From: an uncultured Clostridia bacterium | Lineage (GTDB): Bacteria; Bacillota; Clostridia; Oscillospirales; Acutalibacteraceae | Length of the DNA stretch: 14,403 bases | Direction: 5' to 3' | Assembly: GCA_937875885.1 (NCBI GenBank) | Contig: CALEIO010000166.1 | Coordinates: 1 to 14,403, forward strand | Part shown: positions 1-7,157 of the stretch, one piece after another | Layout of the letters: every line of letters begins with the position of its first letter | Numbering within the stretch: position 1 is the first letter of the stretch | Translations under genes and position numbers: made by a program | The notes under the pieces: model-generated | Database searches by the model: none | Told to the model about the DNA's origin: nothing | Seen by the model: only the letters and a program-made list of their open reading frames with translations

Positions 1-300
1 TTAGAAGTAAATGAGTACGAAATCGTGAGTGATCGGATTCCTGAGGCCTTTTCTAGCTTCCGGATCGCTCAGGTTTCGGATCTTCATAATACAGAGTTTG
101 GCGAAGGAAATCGCAAACTGATCGAGCTGCTCTCCCTTACCTGTCCTGATATTATCGTGCTCACAGGCGATCTGATAGATTCGCGCCATACTGACATTGA
201 GATTGCTCTGAAGTTTGCTCGTCAAGCGTTGCAAATCGCTCCGGTGTATTACGTATCTGGCAATCATGAGGCCCGTGTGGATGAATATCAGGACTTCCTG
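1..300 (+). CDS. Calcineurin-like metallophosphoesterase fragment (both ends missing)
   Basis: This is a fragment of a YkuE/YaeI-type metallophosphoesterase, a metal-dependent phosphohydrolase family often tied to the membrane. The frame is open from the first base and reads LEVNEYEIVSDRIPEAFSSF, so the gene begins outside the window and the GTG at 25 is probably not its start. Three family metal-binding motifs are visible: VSDLH (Asp/His at 79-87), LTGDL (near 163-174), and SGNHE (near 256-270). After YQDFL, which ends at 300, the similarity stops. The later His motifs of the family never appear, and the frame continues without a stop into Mfd sequence. I infer that only about the first 100 residues of the domain are here. 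Codon choice (cgc, cgt, ctg, gtg, tcg) differs somewhat from the neighbouring genes. The family call is firm; the substrate cannot be told. Confidence 0.8.
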
Positions 301-336
301 CGCTGCAGTGTCGCGGTTGCCGGCAACGATCACCGT
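301..336 (+). other. Hybrid junction between metallophosphoesterase and mfd
   Basis: The reading frame changes protein family here with no stop or shift. Before 300 it is metallophosphoesterase; from about 334-337 (RLGGGEWQKSK) it is Mfd. The stretch between, encoding RCSVAVAGNDH, matches neither family convincingly. The segment 301-354 is about 70% G+C by hand count, clearly richer than the surrounding genes. I infer an assembly chimera or recombination joint, possibly including a short third piece. Confidence 0.7.
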
Positions 337-2109
337 CTGGGCGGCGGCGAATGGCAGAAATCCAAGGCAAGAGTAAAGTCTGCGGTAAAGGACATGGCAA
401 AGGAACTTATAGCTCTTTACAGCCAGAGAATGAACGCCGAGGGCTATGCTTTCTCTGCAGATAACGAGTGGCAGAGAGATTTTGAAACAGGCTTTGAATA
501 TGAGGAAACTCCCGACCAGCTTCGTTGTGTGGGTGAGATTAAAGGAGATATGGAGCGCTCTGCTCCTATGGACAGACTTCTGTGCGGTGATGTAGGTTTC
601 GGTAAAACCGAGGTTGCACTGCGAGCTGCTTTCAAGTGTGTGAGCGACTCAAAGCAGTGTGCTCTGCTGTGTCCCACAACAATTCTTGCCTGGCAGCATT
701 ACCAGACTGTACTGCGCAGATTTGAAGATTATCCCGTAAGGGTAGAGTTGCTCTCACGTTTCCGCAAACCCAAAGAACAGGAAAATATACTGAAAAGACT
801 CAAGCGCGGAGAAATTGATATGATTATCGGAACCCACAGACTGGTTCAGAAAGACGTGCAATTCCGCGACCTTGGTCTGGTTATCATAGACGAAGAACAG
901 CGCTTTGGCGTTGCTCACAAAGAGAGATTCAAAGAGGTCTGCAAGAATGTGGACGTGCTTACTCTCTCTGCTACACCCATTCCCCGTACCCTTAATATGG
1001 CACTCAGCGGCATCCGCGATTTATCTGTTCTGGAGGAAGCTCCCCAGAATCGCTATCCCGTTCAGACCTATGTGCTGGAGCACAGCACTCCCATAATCAA
1101 CGAGGCAATCAAAAAAGAGCTCAGACGTGGGGGACAGGTGTTCTATCTCCACAATAACGTGGAAACTATTGAGGCAAAAGCCGCACGTATCCAGCACGAT
1201 ATTCCCGAAGCAAAAGTGGGCATCGGCCACGGCAAAATGACAGAGCAGCAGCTTTCCGGTGTGTGGCGTGATATGCTGGAGCAGAACATCAATGTTCTTG
1301 TGTGCACAACTATTATAGAAACAGGTGTTGACGTGCCCAATGCCAACACACTTATTATTGAAAATGCAGACCGATTCGGACTTTCACAGCTTCATCAGAT
1401 ACGAGGCAGAGTGGGTCGCTCCACAAGACGTGCCTGGGCATATCTTACATTTACTCCGGGCAAGGTGCTCAGTGATATTTCACAGAAGCGTCTTAATGCC
1501 ATCCGTGAGTTTACACAGTTTGGCTCGGGTATGAAGATTGCAATGCGCGACCTGGAGCTTCGTGGTGCAGGCTCTGTGCTGGGCGGAAGTCAGCACGGAC
1601 ATATGGAAGATGTTGGTTACGATATGTACCTCAAACTTCTGGACAGCGCAGTTAAAGAGGAAAAGGGAGAGGTAAGCACCGACAGAGAAGAAAAGGACTG
1701 CCTTGTGGATATTGCCGTTGTGGCGCATATTCCCGAAACTTACATCGAGAGCCTTTCCCTGCGACTTGATGTATATAAACTTATTGCAGATATCAGAAAT
1801 CGTGAGCAGGCATCCGACGTGGTGGATGAGCTTATTGACCGCTTCGGTGATGTACCCCAGTCGGTTATGGGACTCATTGACGTGGCGCTTATCAGAAATC
1901 TGGCTGCTGCTGTGGGAATCTACGAAATCAAGCAGAATGACACATCTCTGCTCCTTTATATGAACGATATAAAGAATTCCGAACTTATTTCTCTGGTGGC
2001 AAAGGCAAAGGGTGACGCTCTGCTTTCTGCAGGCAGCAAACCCTATATTGCACTCAGAGTTAAGCCCAAAACCTCACCCCTTGAGGCGTTGAGAGAGTTT
2101 TTTGGCTGA
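334..2109 (+). CDS. mfd: Transcription-repair coupling factor Mfd, C-terminal half (5' truncated at hybrid joint)
   Basis: Mfd is the DNA translocase that pushes stalled RNA polymerase off DNA lesions and recruits UvrA for nucleotide excision repair. This is the C-terminal portion of about 590 residues of a protein usually near 1150. It starts in the conserved LGGGEW(Q/K)K block just before the helicase motor. Visible motor motifs are Walker A GDVGFGKT (586-609), DEEQ box (889-900), ATPIPRTL (around 973-996), TTIIETGVD in the second RecA lobe (near 1309-1335) and QIRGRVGR (near 1396-1419). The relay/TRG region (LRGAGSVLGGSQHG) follows, then the C-terminal regulatory domain around VVAHIPETYIESLSLRLDVYK. 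The UvrB-like N-terminal domains and the RNA polymerase interaction domain are absent, because the frame is metallophosphoesterase upstream. As a protein this hybrid would lack RNA polymerase binding, so I treat it as a joint artefact. The downstream lipoprotein gene fits the usual clostridial order. Confidence 0.95.
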   Translation, partial: RLGGGEWQKSKARVKSAVKDMAKELIALYSQRMNAEGYAFSADNEWQRDFETGFEYEETPDQLRCVGEIKGDMERSAPMDRLLCGDVGFGKTEVALRAAFKCVSDSKQCALLCPTTILAWQHYQTVLRRFEDYPVRVELLSRFRKPKEQENILKRLKRGEIDMIIGTHRLVQKDVQFRDLGLVIIDEEQRFGVAHKERFKEVCKNVDVLTLSATPIPRTLNMALSGIRDLSVLEEAPQNRYPVQTYVLEHSTPIINEAIKKELRRGGQVFYLHNNVETIEAKAARIQHDIPEAKVGIGHGKMTEQQLSGVWRDMLEQNINVLVCTTIIETGVDVPNANTLIIENADRFGLSQLHQIRGRVGRSTRRAWAYLTFTPGKVLSDISQKRLNAIREFTQFGSGMKIAMRDLELRGAGSVLGGSQHGHMEDVGYDMYLKLLDSAVKEEKGEVSTDREEKDCLVDIAVVAHIPETYIESLSLRLDVYKLIADIRNREQASDVVDELIDRFGDVPQSVMGLIDVALIRNLAAAVGIYEIKQNDTSLLLYMNDIKNSELISLVAKAKGDALLSAGSKPYIALRVKPKTSPLEALREFFG

Positions 2110-2161
2110 TAATTTCAAGTATGACGGTTTAGTGAAGATTCTGTTTATTTTCCGATAAATG

Positions 2162-2190
2162 TTGAAATTTGCTGATTTATTGTGTATAAT
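2162..2190 (+). promoter_or_regulatory. Sigma-A promoter for the foldase-like lipoprotein gene
   Basis: The -35 TTGAAA (2162-2167) and -10 TATAAT (2185-2190) are separated by exactly 17 bases, a near-consensus housekeeping promoter. It lies about 44 bases before the ATG at 2234, so the lipoprotein and the gene after it can be expressed independently of mfd. No terminator is seen after mfd, so read-through is also possible. Confidence 0.75.
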
Positions 2191-2233
2191 TAATTGATAT
2201 GTTTATATCTTATGAAAAGGACGGTAAACACTT

Positions 2234-3400
2234 ATGAATAATCTGAAGAAAATTATGGCGCTTATGCTTGCTGTTGTTATGTTTGCAAGCCTTTGTGCCT
2301 GCAGTCAGCTTCCCAAGACGCTCGACAAGCAGTGGAGCTATAAAGATGGCGACTCAGAATACGCAATAGGTGTTCATATTTATTCTCTGGTTTCTGCATA
2401 TAATCAGGCGTATTCAGTGCTTTCAGAGGCACAAGGTGACAAGTTCGATTCATCAGCTTCCATCCTCGGTGTTGAAAGTTCTTTTGACGAATCAGGCGAG
2501 ATTGTGCTCTGCAAAGATTGGATTCTCAAAGAAGCAGACTACATCACCAAAAACCTGATGGCTATTGATAACCTGATTGCTGAATACGATGTGGAGATTG
2601 ATCCCGCACTTGAAAATTCTTCATATCAGCAGGCACTCAAAGACTGGGATCTTGGTCCTTACTACGAGGAGTACAGATCTTACGGCTACACCTCAACACC
2701 TTACAAGGAGATACTTGAGCCCTGCGGAGTTTCCTTTGAGAGCTTCTATGAGGCTACATACCTTGCAAGTGTAAAGCAGAGTACAATCTTCAATCACTTC
2801 TATAAAAAAGACGGCATCAAAGCTGTAAAGGAGTCCGAGGTTAAGAAGTTCTTTGAGGATAACTTCACAAGCTACTCCTACTTTACAGTAAATCTTTACG
2901 AATCATCTGTCGATTCCACCACAAACCAGACAGTGAACAAGGCTCTGCCTGAAGATAAAATAAAAGAAATCAAGACTAACCTTGATTTTTATGCGGCTAT
3001 GATCAAGAGCGGCACATCCTTTGATGATGTTTCGGGCGCATACACAGCTTATGCACAGCTTTCTACAAACCCTGCAGTAAGCTGCGTAGAGAATCTGGAG
3101 AATTCTTCTCTGCCCGAGGAGATTGCAGATGTTGTGGCAGGTCTTAAGGTAGGTCAGCCTAAGGTTATTTACCTTGGCGAGGAAGAAACCACCGTTGCTT
3201 ACTTTGTATATAAGAAATCCATCACCAAAGAAACAAAATCCTACGTTGGAAACGAAACAAACTACGAATCTCTTCTTCAGGAGATGAAGTCAGAAGAGTT
3301 TCTTTCTGATATGGAAAAGATTACAGCAGAAGTTCAGTGTGAAATCAACACAGCTATTGTTGACAAGTACACTCCCGAACTTATCGAAAATCTTATCTAA
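2234..3400 (+). CDS. Secreted lipoprotein with SurA/PrsA-like foldase architecture
   Basis: This 388-residue exported protein is probably anchored in the outer leaflet of the membrane. Residues 1-23 form a lipoprotein signal: KK near the start, a hydrophobic stretch, then LCAC with Cys23 as the likely lipidated residue. The mature part resembles SurA/PrsA chaperones: a long helical region (about 50-200), then a parvulin-like part (about 200-330) with SEVKKFFEDNF before it and LPEEIADVVAGLKVGQPKVI, the pattern that ends many PpiC domains. The usual parvulin start (A-x-H-I-L) is replaced by YSYFTVNLYE, so isomerase activity is doubtful and a pure chaperone role is more likely. AAAAGGA lies about 12 bases before the ATG. 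The position after mfd is where clostridia often carry a prsA/surA-like gene, which supports the call. The function remains inferred. Confidence 0.65.
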   Translation: MNNLKKIMALMLAVVMFASLCACSQLPKTLDKQWSYKDGDSEYAIGVHIYSLVSAYNQAYSVLSEAQGDKFDSSASILGVESSFDESGEIVLCKDWILKEADYITKNLMAIDNLIAEYDVEIDPALENSSYQQALKDWDLGPYYEEYRSYGYTSTPYKEILEPCGVSFESFYEATYLASVKQSTIFNHFYKKDGIKAVKESEVKKFFEDNFTSYSYFTVNLYESSVDSTTNQTVNKALPEDKIKEIKTNLDFYAAMIKSGTSFDDVSGAYTAYAQLSTNPAVSCVENLENSSLPEEIADVVAGLKVGQPKVIYLGEEETTVAYFVYKKSITKETKSYVGNETNYESLLQEMKSEEFLSDMEKITAEVQCEINTAIVDKYTPELIENLI

Positions 3401-3430
3401 TACGACATAAAAAAACAGACTGTTAAACTC

Positions 3431-3437
3431 AAGGAGG
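3431..3437 (+). promoter_or_regulatory. Ribosome binding site fixing a GTG start
   Basis: AAGGAGG is a perfect Shine-Dalgarno sequence, seven bases before the GTG at 3445. It supports GTG as the start of the Pro/Thr-rich membrane protein, which then has a complete signal peptide. Confidence 0.8.
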
Positions 3438-3444
3438 TTTCACA

Positions 3445-4152
3445 GTGAGAAAATTCAGAATTTCAGCATTAATTACAGCATTATTGATTTTGTGCTTCGG
3501 CATCATCTGTGTTCAGGCAGAAACACAGCCTACAGAGGTGATTAATCCTACAGAAGCAGTTGTTCAGCCTCAGGAGACAATCCCCGTGCAGACAGAGCCT
3601 GTGGAGAGCATCCCCGATGCTACTGAACCTGCAACAGATGTTCAGCCCACAACAGGTACCGAAACTACAGACCCTTCAGGTGTTACAGAGCCTTCAACTG
3701 TAGTGACAGAGCCAGTGGAAACAGCACGTCCCACAGAGTATTCCGAACCTTCTACTTATTCTGACTATGTAAGCCCTGCTCCCATCTACACACCCGGTGA
3801 CCAGGACTTCAAAAAGAATGATTGGGAGAATATCGAACTCAACATCAGCGATAAACCCTCCGGTGGTACAGGAAGCTTTATTAACATCAAGAACAATACA
3901 TCCAAAGAAGACAGCAACAACCCCTTGCTTCTGGTGGGCTGTATTGCATTCTGGTTCCTGGCACTTTCTGCAATCACTTTCCTGATTCTTTACAGACCCG
4001 AGAAAAAGGCTGTAGCAGAGGTTGCAACCGACAATGACGATGCAAAGGATGCAGCTCCCAAAAGAAAGCGCAGATACTCTTCCAAAAAAGGTGCAGATGT
4101 AGTGGCTCACTACGAAAAGAAATACAGCGACGATTACAACGACGGTTTCTAA
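3445..4152 (+). CDS. Pro/Thr/Glu-rich single-pass membrane protein of unknown function
   Basis: I do not recognise a family. The 235-residue product has a signal peptide (about 1-25, cleavage after VQA). A low-complexity outside segment (about 26-115) follows, built on loose TEP/PTE repeats, then a short polar region with GDQDFKKNDWENIELNI. A single hydrophobic helix at about 160-183 (LLLVGCIAFWFLALSAITFLILY) ends in RPEKK. The acidic-then-basic cytoplasmic tail contains PKRKRRYSSKKG. This layout is a type I membrane protein with a flexible extracellular stalk, consistent with a wall-spanning spacer or surface anchor; no LPxTG motif or cohesin is present. It starts 44 bases after the lipoprotein gene with no terminator between, so the two probably form an operon ending at the terminator at 4205. 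The GTG start is chosen for the perfect AAGGAGG site. Confidence 0.7.
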   Translation: MRKFRISALITALLILCFGIICVQAETQPTEVINPTEAVVQPQETIPVQTEPVESIPDATEPATDVQPTTGTETTDPSGVTEPSTVVTEPVETARPTEYSEPSTYSDYVSPAPIYTPGDQDFKKNDWENIELNISDKPSGGTGSFINIKNNTSKEDSNNPLLLVGCIAFWFLALSAITFLILYRPEKKAVAEVATDNDDAKDAAPKRKRRYSSKKGADVVAHYEKKYSDDYNDGF

Positions 4153-4204
4153 TCCTCGGTCTGATTTTTGAAGCTTAAAACGACTTAATTTATACGTGAC
4201 TTTC

Positions 4205-4239
4205 AGGCTCTCGTTTTATCGGGAGCCTTTTGTTTTTTA
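4205..4239 (+). terminator. Intrinsic terminator after the lipoprotein/membrane-protein operon
   Basis: GGCTCTCG (4206-4213) pairs with CGGGAGCC (4220-4227) around a six-base loop, with one G-U pair, and is followed by TTTTGTTTTTT. It ends the transcript about 50 bases after the stop codon at 4152. Confidence 0.85.
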
Positions 4240-4322
4240 TATATGTATATTATCCCTGTGAAATGTGCAGAAAACCGAGTTTTTTTGAGAAAAAGTATTT
4301 TTTCAGATATTTCTGTAAAAGG

Positions 4323-4352
4323 TTGTAAAATCTGTATAACTTGTGGTATAAT
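4323..4352 (+). promoter_or_regulatory. Extended -10 promoter for the CHAP-dockerin gene
   Basis: A TATAAT hexamer (4347-4352) is preceded by TGG (4344-4346), an extended -10 element. A weak -35 TTGTAA (4323-4328) lies 18 bases upstream. The start codon is at 4405, with AAGGTGAT (4394-4401) as ribosome binding site. The rest of 4240-4404 is A/T-rich, with no gene seen. Confidence 0.7.
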
Positions 4353-4404
4353 ATTTATGAATTTGCGTATTTTTAATGTGAAGACTAAATTTTAAGGTGA
4401 TTAA

Positions 4405-5655
4405 ATGAATTTTAAGCGAATACTTTCTGTTATGCTTTTGCTTATTCTTGCTGTAACTCCCATTACTGCTATGGCAGCTTTTACAGGCTCTCGTGCAGAG
4501 GTTGGAGCATCTTCCTCTTACAAGGCAAGACTTACTGCTCCCTCCAAGACTAATGACTACTACTACAGCAATATGAATATATTTTATTCTATCGGTTACG
4601 GAATGCCCAACTGCACAGCTTATGCATGGGGCAGAGCCTATGAGCTTCTGGGTACACAGCCCAAGCTTTCTCTGGATAGCGCTCATTACTGGTACGATTA
4701 CAACAAAGAGCACAAATATTACCCCTACGGCAAAACCCCCAAGCTGGGAGCCATTGCTTGCTGGGATAATCCCTACGGCGGCCACGTTGCTGTAGTTGAG
4801 AAGATTACAGACACAACTGTTACCCTCTCTCATTCAGAGTGGGGCGGAAGAACATTCTTCCTTACAGAGCACGAGGTTGGTGCTTCAAACGGCGGTGCTG
4901 TGAGCAGCGGCTGGAAGTTTGAGGGCTATATCTACATTCTGGAGGGAGAGATTCTCCCCGATGGCGATATCTACAGAGTTGATTCCTCTAACGGACTCAA
5001 TATGAGAAAGGGAGCAGGCACATCCTATTCAACTGTGGTTGCAATCCCCGACAAAACAGAGCTTGTTGTGACAAAGACAAAACAGGCTGACGGCTACACC
5101 TGGGGCAAGACAACCTATGCAGGTTACTCCGGTTGGTGTGTGCTTGATTTCTGCGAGCTGGTGTACAAGCTTCCCGAGCCCACCACCCAGGCTCCCACTA
5201 CAAAGCCTACCACACTACCAACTACAACGGAGCCTCCTACAACGGAGGCACCTGCCACCGAGGCCACAATGGACGAGCCCGGATTTATGATTCCCAATGA
5301 CAAGGTGGAACTTCCCACCGAGGGGACTATGCCCGATGAATATCCTGTGGATACTCCCAACGAGGAGCCCACAACACTCCCTGCAGATACACCGAATGAG
5401 GAAGAAACAATTCCTCCCACAGACTACAACCCCGATGTATGGGGAGATGTAACAGGTGATGGAAAAACAAATGTAAGCGATGCAACTGCACTGCAGAAAT
5501 ACATTGCAGGAATGGATGTAAGCTTTAACGCAGAGAAAGCGGATGTGAACGGTGACGGTAAGGTTAACGTTTCAGATGCTACATATATACAGAAAGCTAT
5601 TGCAGGTATCGCAACCGATACTCCTGCAGAAGCAGCTTTTCTGATTATCATTTAA
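4405..5655 (+). CDS. Secreted CHAP-domain hydrolase with SH3 domain and C-terminal dockerin
   Basis: This is a 416-residue exported modular enzyme. A signal peptide (about 1-25, ending AMA) is followed by a CHAP domain (about 60-180), an NlpC/P60-like amidase/endopeptidase fold that usually cleaves peptidoglycan cross-bridges or stems. The probable nucleophile is Cys70 in PNCTAYAWGRA and the probable base His127 in GGHVAVVE; the third residue may be Glu145 in HSEWGG, by analogy with the (E/N)-W motif of CHAP enzymes. A bacterial SH3 domain (about 187-253, LNMRKGAGTSYSTV) fits wall binding. A Pro/Thr/Glu linker (about 257-343) leads to a type I dockerin (about 346-402). Its two calcium loops, DVTGDGKTNVSD and DVNGDGKVNVSD, are each followed by an (L/I)QKxIAG helix. 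The dockerin implies docking onto a cohesin scaffold, none of which is in this window. There is no terminator before asnS 51 bases on. Confidence 0.9.
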   Translation: MNFKRILSVMLLLILAVTPITAMAAFTGSRAEVGASSSYKARLTAPSKTNDYYYSNMNIFYSIGYGMPNCTAYAWGRAYELLGTQPKLSLDSAHYWYDYNKEHKYYPYGKTPKLGAIACWDNPYGGHVAVVEKITDTTVTLSHSEWGGRTFFLTEHEVGASNGGAVSSGWKFEGYIYILEGEILPDGDIYRVDSSNGLNMRKGAGTSYSTVVAIPDKTELVVTKTKQADGYTWGKTTYAGYSGWCVLDFCELVYKLPEPTTQAPTTKPTTLPTTTEPPTTEAPATEATMDEPGFMIPNDKVELPTEGTMPDEYPVDTPNEEPTTLPADTPNEEETIPPTDYNPDVWGDVTGDGKTNVSDATALQKYIAGMDVSFNAEKADVNGDGKVNVSDATYIQKAIAGIATDTPAEAAFLIII

Positions 5656-5663
5656 CAAATCAG

Positions 5664-5677
5664 TGTCCGGACGGACA
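5664..5677 (+). repeat. Short inverted repeat between the CHAP-dockerin gene and asnS
   Basis: TGTCC-GGAC-GGACA can form a five-pair stem with a four-base loop, and contains the 8-base perfect palindrome GTCCGGAC (5665-5672). There is no T-run, so it is not a terminator. It could be an operator or an RNA processing hairpin, or chance. Confidence 0.3.
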
Positions 5678-5706
5678 GATATACATAGGAAACGGAGAGA
5701 TTTTTT

Positions 5707-7077
5707 ATGAAACACACAGACATAAAACAGATTCTTGAATGCCCCGAATTTCTGGGCAAAGAGGTAACCATCTGCGGTTGGGTACGTACCTCCAGAGAAT
5801 CAAAGAATATGGCTTTTGCAGAGATTAACGACGGCACATCACTTACACACATCCAGATCGTTATCGACAGAGCAGCTATCGACTATCCTGCTTCTGCACT
5901 CAGACTCGGCACAGCTCTCAAGGTTGTTGGTGAGACTGTTGAGGCAAGACAGGGCTCTGTAGAAATCAATGTTAAAGAGATTGAGATTCTTGGCGAGTGC
6001 CCTTCAGAGTATCCCCTTCAGAAGAAGCGCCATACTCTGGAGTATCTGCGCACAATTCCTCATCTGCGTGTCCGCACAAACACATTTAACGCTGTGTTCA
6101 GAGTGCGCTCTGTAATGGCTGGTGCAATCCACAACTACTTCCAGTCCAGAAACTACACATATGTTAACCCCCCTCTCATCACAGGCTCTGACTGTGAGGG
6201 TGCAGGCGAGATGTTCAAGGTTACAACCATCGGCTACTCCCAGGACTACAAGAACGAAGAGGAGTATTATGCAGACGATTTCTTCGGCAAGAAGGCAGGT
6301 CTTTCTGTTTCTGCACAGCTGGAGGGTGAGGTTGCTGCAATGGCATTTGGCAAGATTTATACCTTCGGTCCTTCTTTCCGCGCAGAGAACAGTAACACTC
6401 CCCGCCACGTGGCAGAGTTCTGGCACGTTGAGCCCGAGGTTGCATTTGCAGACCTTTTCGATATCATCGGCATTGCTGAAGATATGATCAAGACAATCAT
6501 CAAAGAGGTTATGGACAAATGTCCCTCCGAGCTTGCATTCTTTGACAAGCACTTTGAGAACGGCCTTCTGGAGAAGCTTCAGGGTATTGTTGAGAACGAC
6601 TTTGAGATTCTCGACTACACAAAGGCAATTGAGCTGCTGAAAGCAAGCGGCAAAGAGTTCGTATATCCTGTTGAGTGGGGCTGTGACCTGCAGACAGAGC
6701 ACGAGCGCTACATTACAGAGGAACTCTTCAAGAAGCCTGTATTTGTTATCAACTATCCTAAGGATATCAAGTCTTTCTATATGAAGCAGAATCCCGACGG
6801 CAAGACAGTTGCTGCTACAGACCTGCTTGTGCCCGGTGTTGGCGAAATCATCGGTTGCTCCGAGCGTGAGGCAGACCTGGATAAGCTTCTGGATGCAATG
6901 AGAATCAGAGGAATGAACGAAGAGGATTACATCGACTATCTGGATCTTCGCAGATTCGGCTCTGTACCTCACTCCGGTTTCGGTCTTGGCTTTGAGAGAA
7001 TCCTTATGTACGTAACAGGCATCAGCAACATCCGCGACGTAATTCTCTACCCCCGTACAGTAGGCTACATCAGATAA
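5707..7077 (+). CDS. asnS: Asparaginyl-tRNA synthetase (class IIb)
   Basis: The enzyme charges tRNA-Asn with asparagine using ATP in the cytoplasm. At 456 residues it is full length for the bacterial family. An N-terminal OB-fold anticodon-binding domain (about 18-100, VTICGWVRTSRESKNMAF) precedes the class II catalytic domain. The AsnRS hallmark SDCEGAGEMF (161-170) and class II motif 2 FRAENSNTPRH (224-234) with EFWHVEPE (237-244) separate it from aspartyl enzymes. Motif 3, GFGLGFERIL, is at about 424-433. GGAGA at 5694-5698 is well placed for the ATG at 5707. The leader is too short for a T-box riboswitch and lacks its motifs, and I see no clear promoter of its own. Transcription may therefore come from the CHAP-dockerin gene. 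A strong terminator follows. Confidence 0.97.
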   Translation: MKHTDIKQILECPEFLGKEVTICGWVRTSRESKNMAFAEINDGTSLTHIQIVIDRAAIDYPASALRLGTALKVVGETVEARQGSVEINVKEIEILGECPSEYPLQKKRHTLEYLRTIPHLRVRTNTFNAVFRVRSVMAGAIHNYFQSRNYTYVNPPLITGSDCEGAGEMFKVTTIGYSQDYKNEEEYYADDFFGKKAGLSVSAQLEGEVAAMAFGKIYTFGPSFRAENSNTPRHVAEFWHVEPEVAFADLFDIIGIAEDMIKTIIKEVMDKCPSELAFFDKHFENGLLEKLQGIVENDFEILDYTKAIELLKASGKEFVYPVEWGCDLQTEHERYITEELFKKPVFVINYPKDIKSFYMKQNPDGKTVAATDLLVPGVGEIIGCSEREADLDKLLDAMRIRGMNEEDYIDYLDLRRFGSVPHSGFGLGFERILMYVTGISNIRDVILYPRTVGYIR

Positions 7078-7098
7078 TTTTATCAACTGAACATAAAG

Positions 7099-7130
7099 AA
7101 AAGAGCAAGGTTTTGTGCCTTGCTCTTTTT
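7099..7130. terminator. Bidirectional terminator between asnS and the dockerin protease
   Basis: AAAAGAGCAAGG (7099-7110) pairs perfectly over 12 bases with CCTTGCTCTTTT (7118-7129) around TTTTGTG. The right arm runs into T on the plus strand, and the A-rich left flank gives TTTTCTTT on the minus strand. It can therefore end both asnS and the convergent protease gene whose stop is at 7158-7160. Confidence 0.9.
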
Positions 7131-7157
7131 GTGTTTATATGTTTTTGTTCAGGCTTT

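Noticed and set aside
1..24. GTG at 25 as the true start of the metallophosphoesterase
   Set aside because: The eight codons before it (LEVNEYEI) continue the family sequence with no stop, so the gene simply enters from outside the window.
4286..4305. A/T hairpin TGAGAAAA / TTTTTTCA upstream of the CHAP-dockerin gene
   Set aside because: Only weak A-T pairs plus one G-U, and it lies before the promoter; the strong G/C terminator at 4205-4239 already ends the upstream transcript.
5180..5290. Short C/A-rich repeated units in the CHAP protein gene, first glance CRISPR-like
   Set aside because: The units are irregular ACA/CCT codons of a Pro/Thr linker in frame, with no constant repeat and no spacers.
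5656..5706. Possible T-box riboswitch controlling asnS
   Set aside because: Expected from the gene type, but the gap is only 51 bases and contains no T-box core or antiterminator.
6004..7086. Long open frame on the minus strand opposite asnS (360 codons)
   Set aside because: It is the antisense of a perfectly conserved AsnRS gene, has no ribosome binding site or family resemblance, and is Cys/Val-rich as mirror frames of such genes are.
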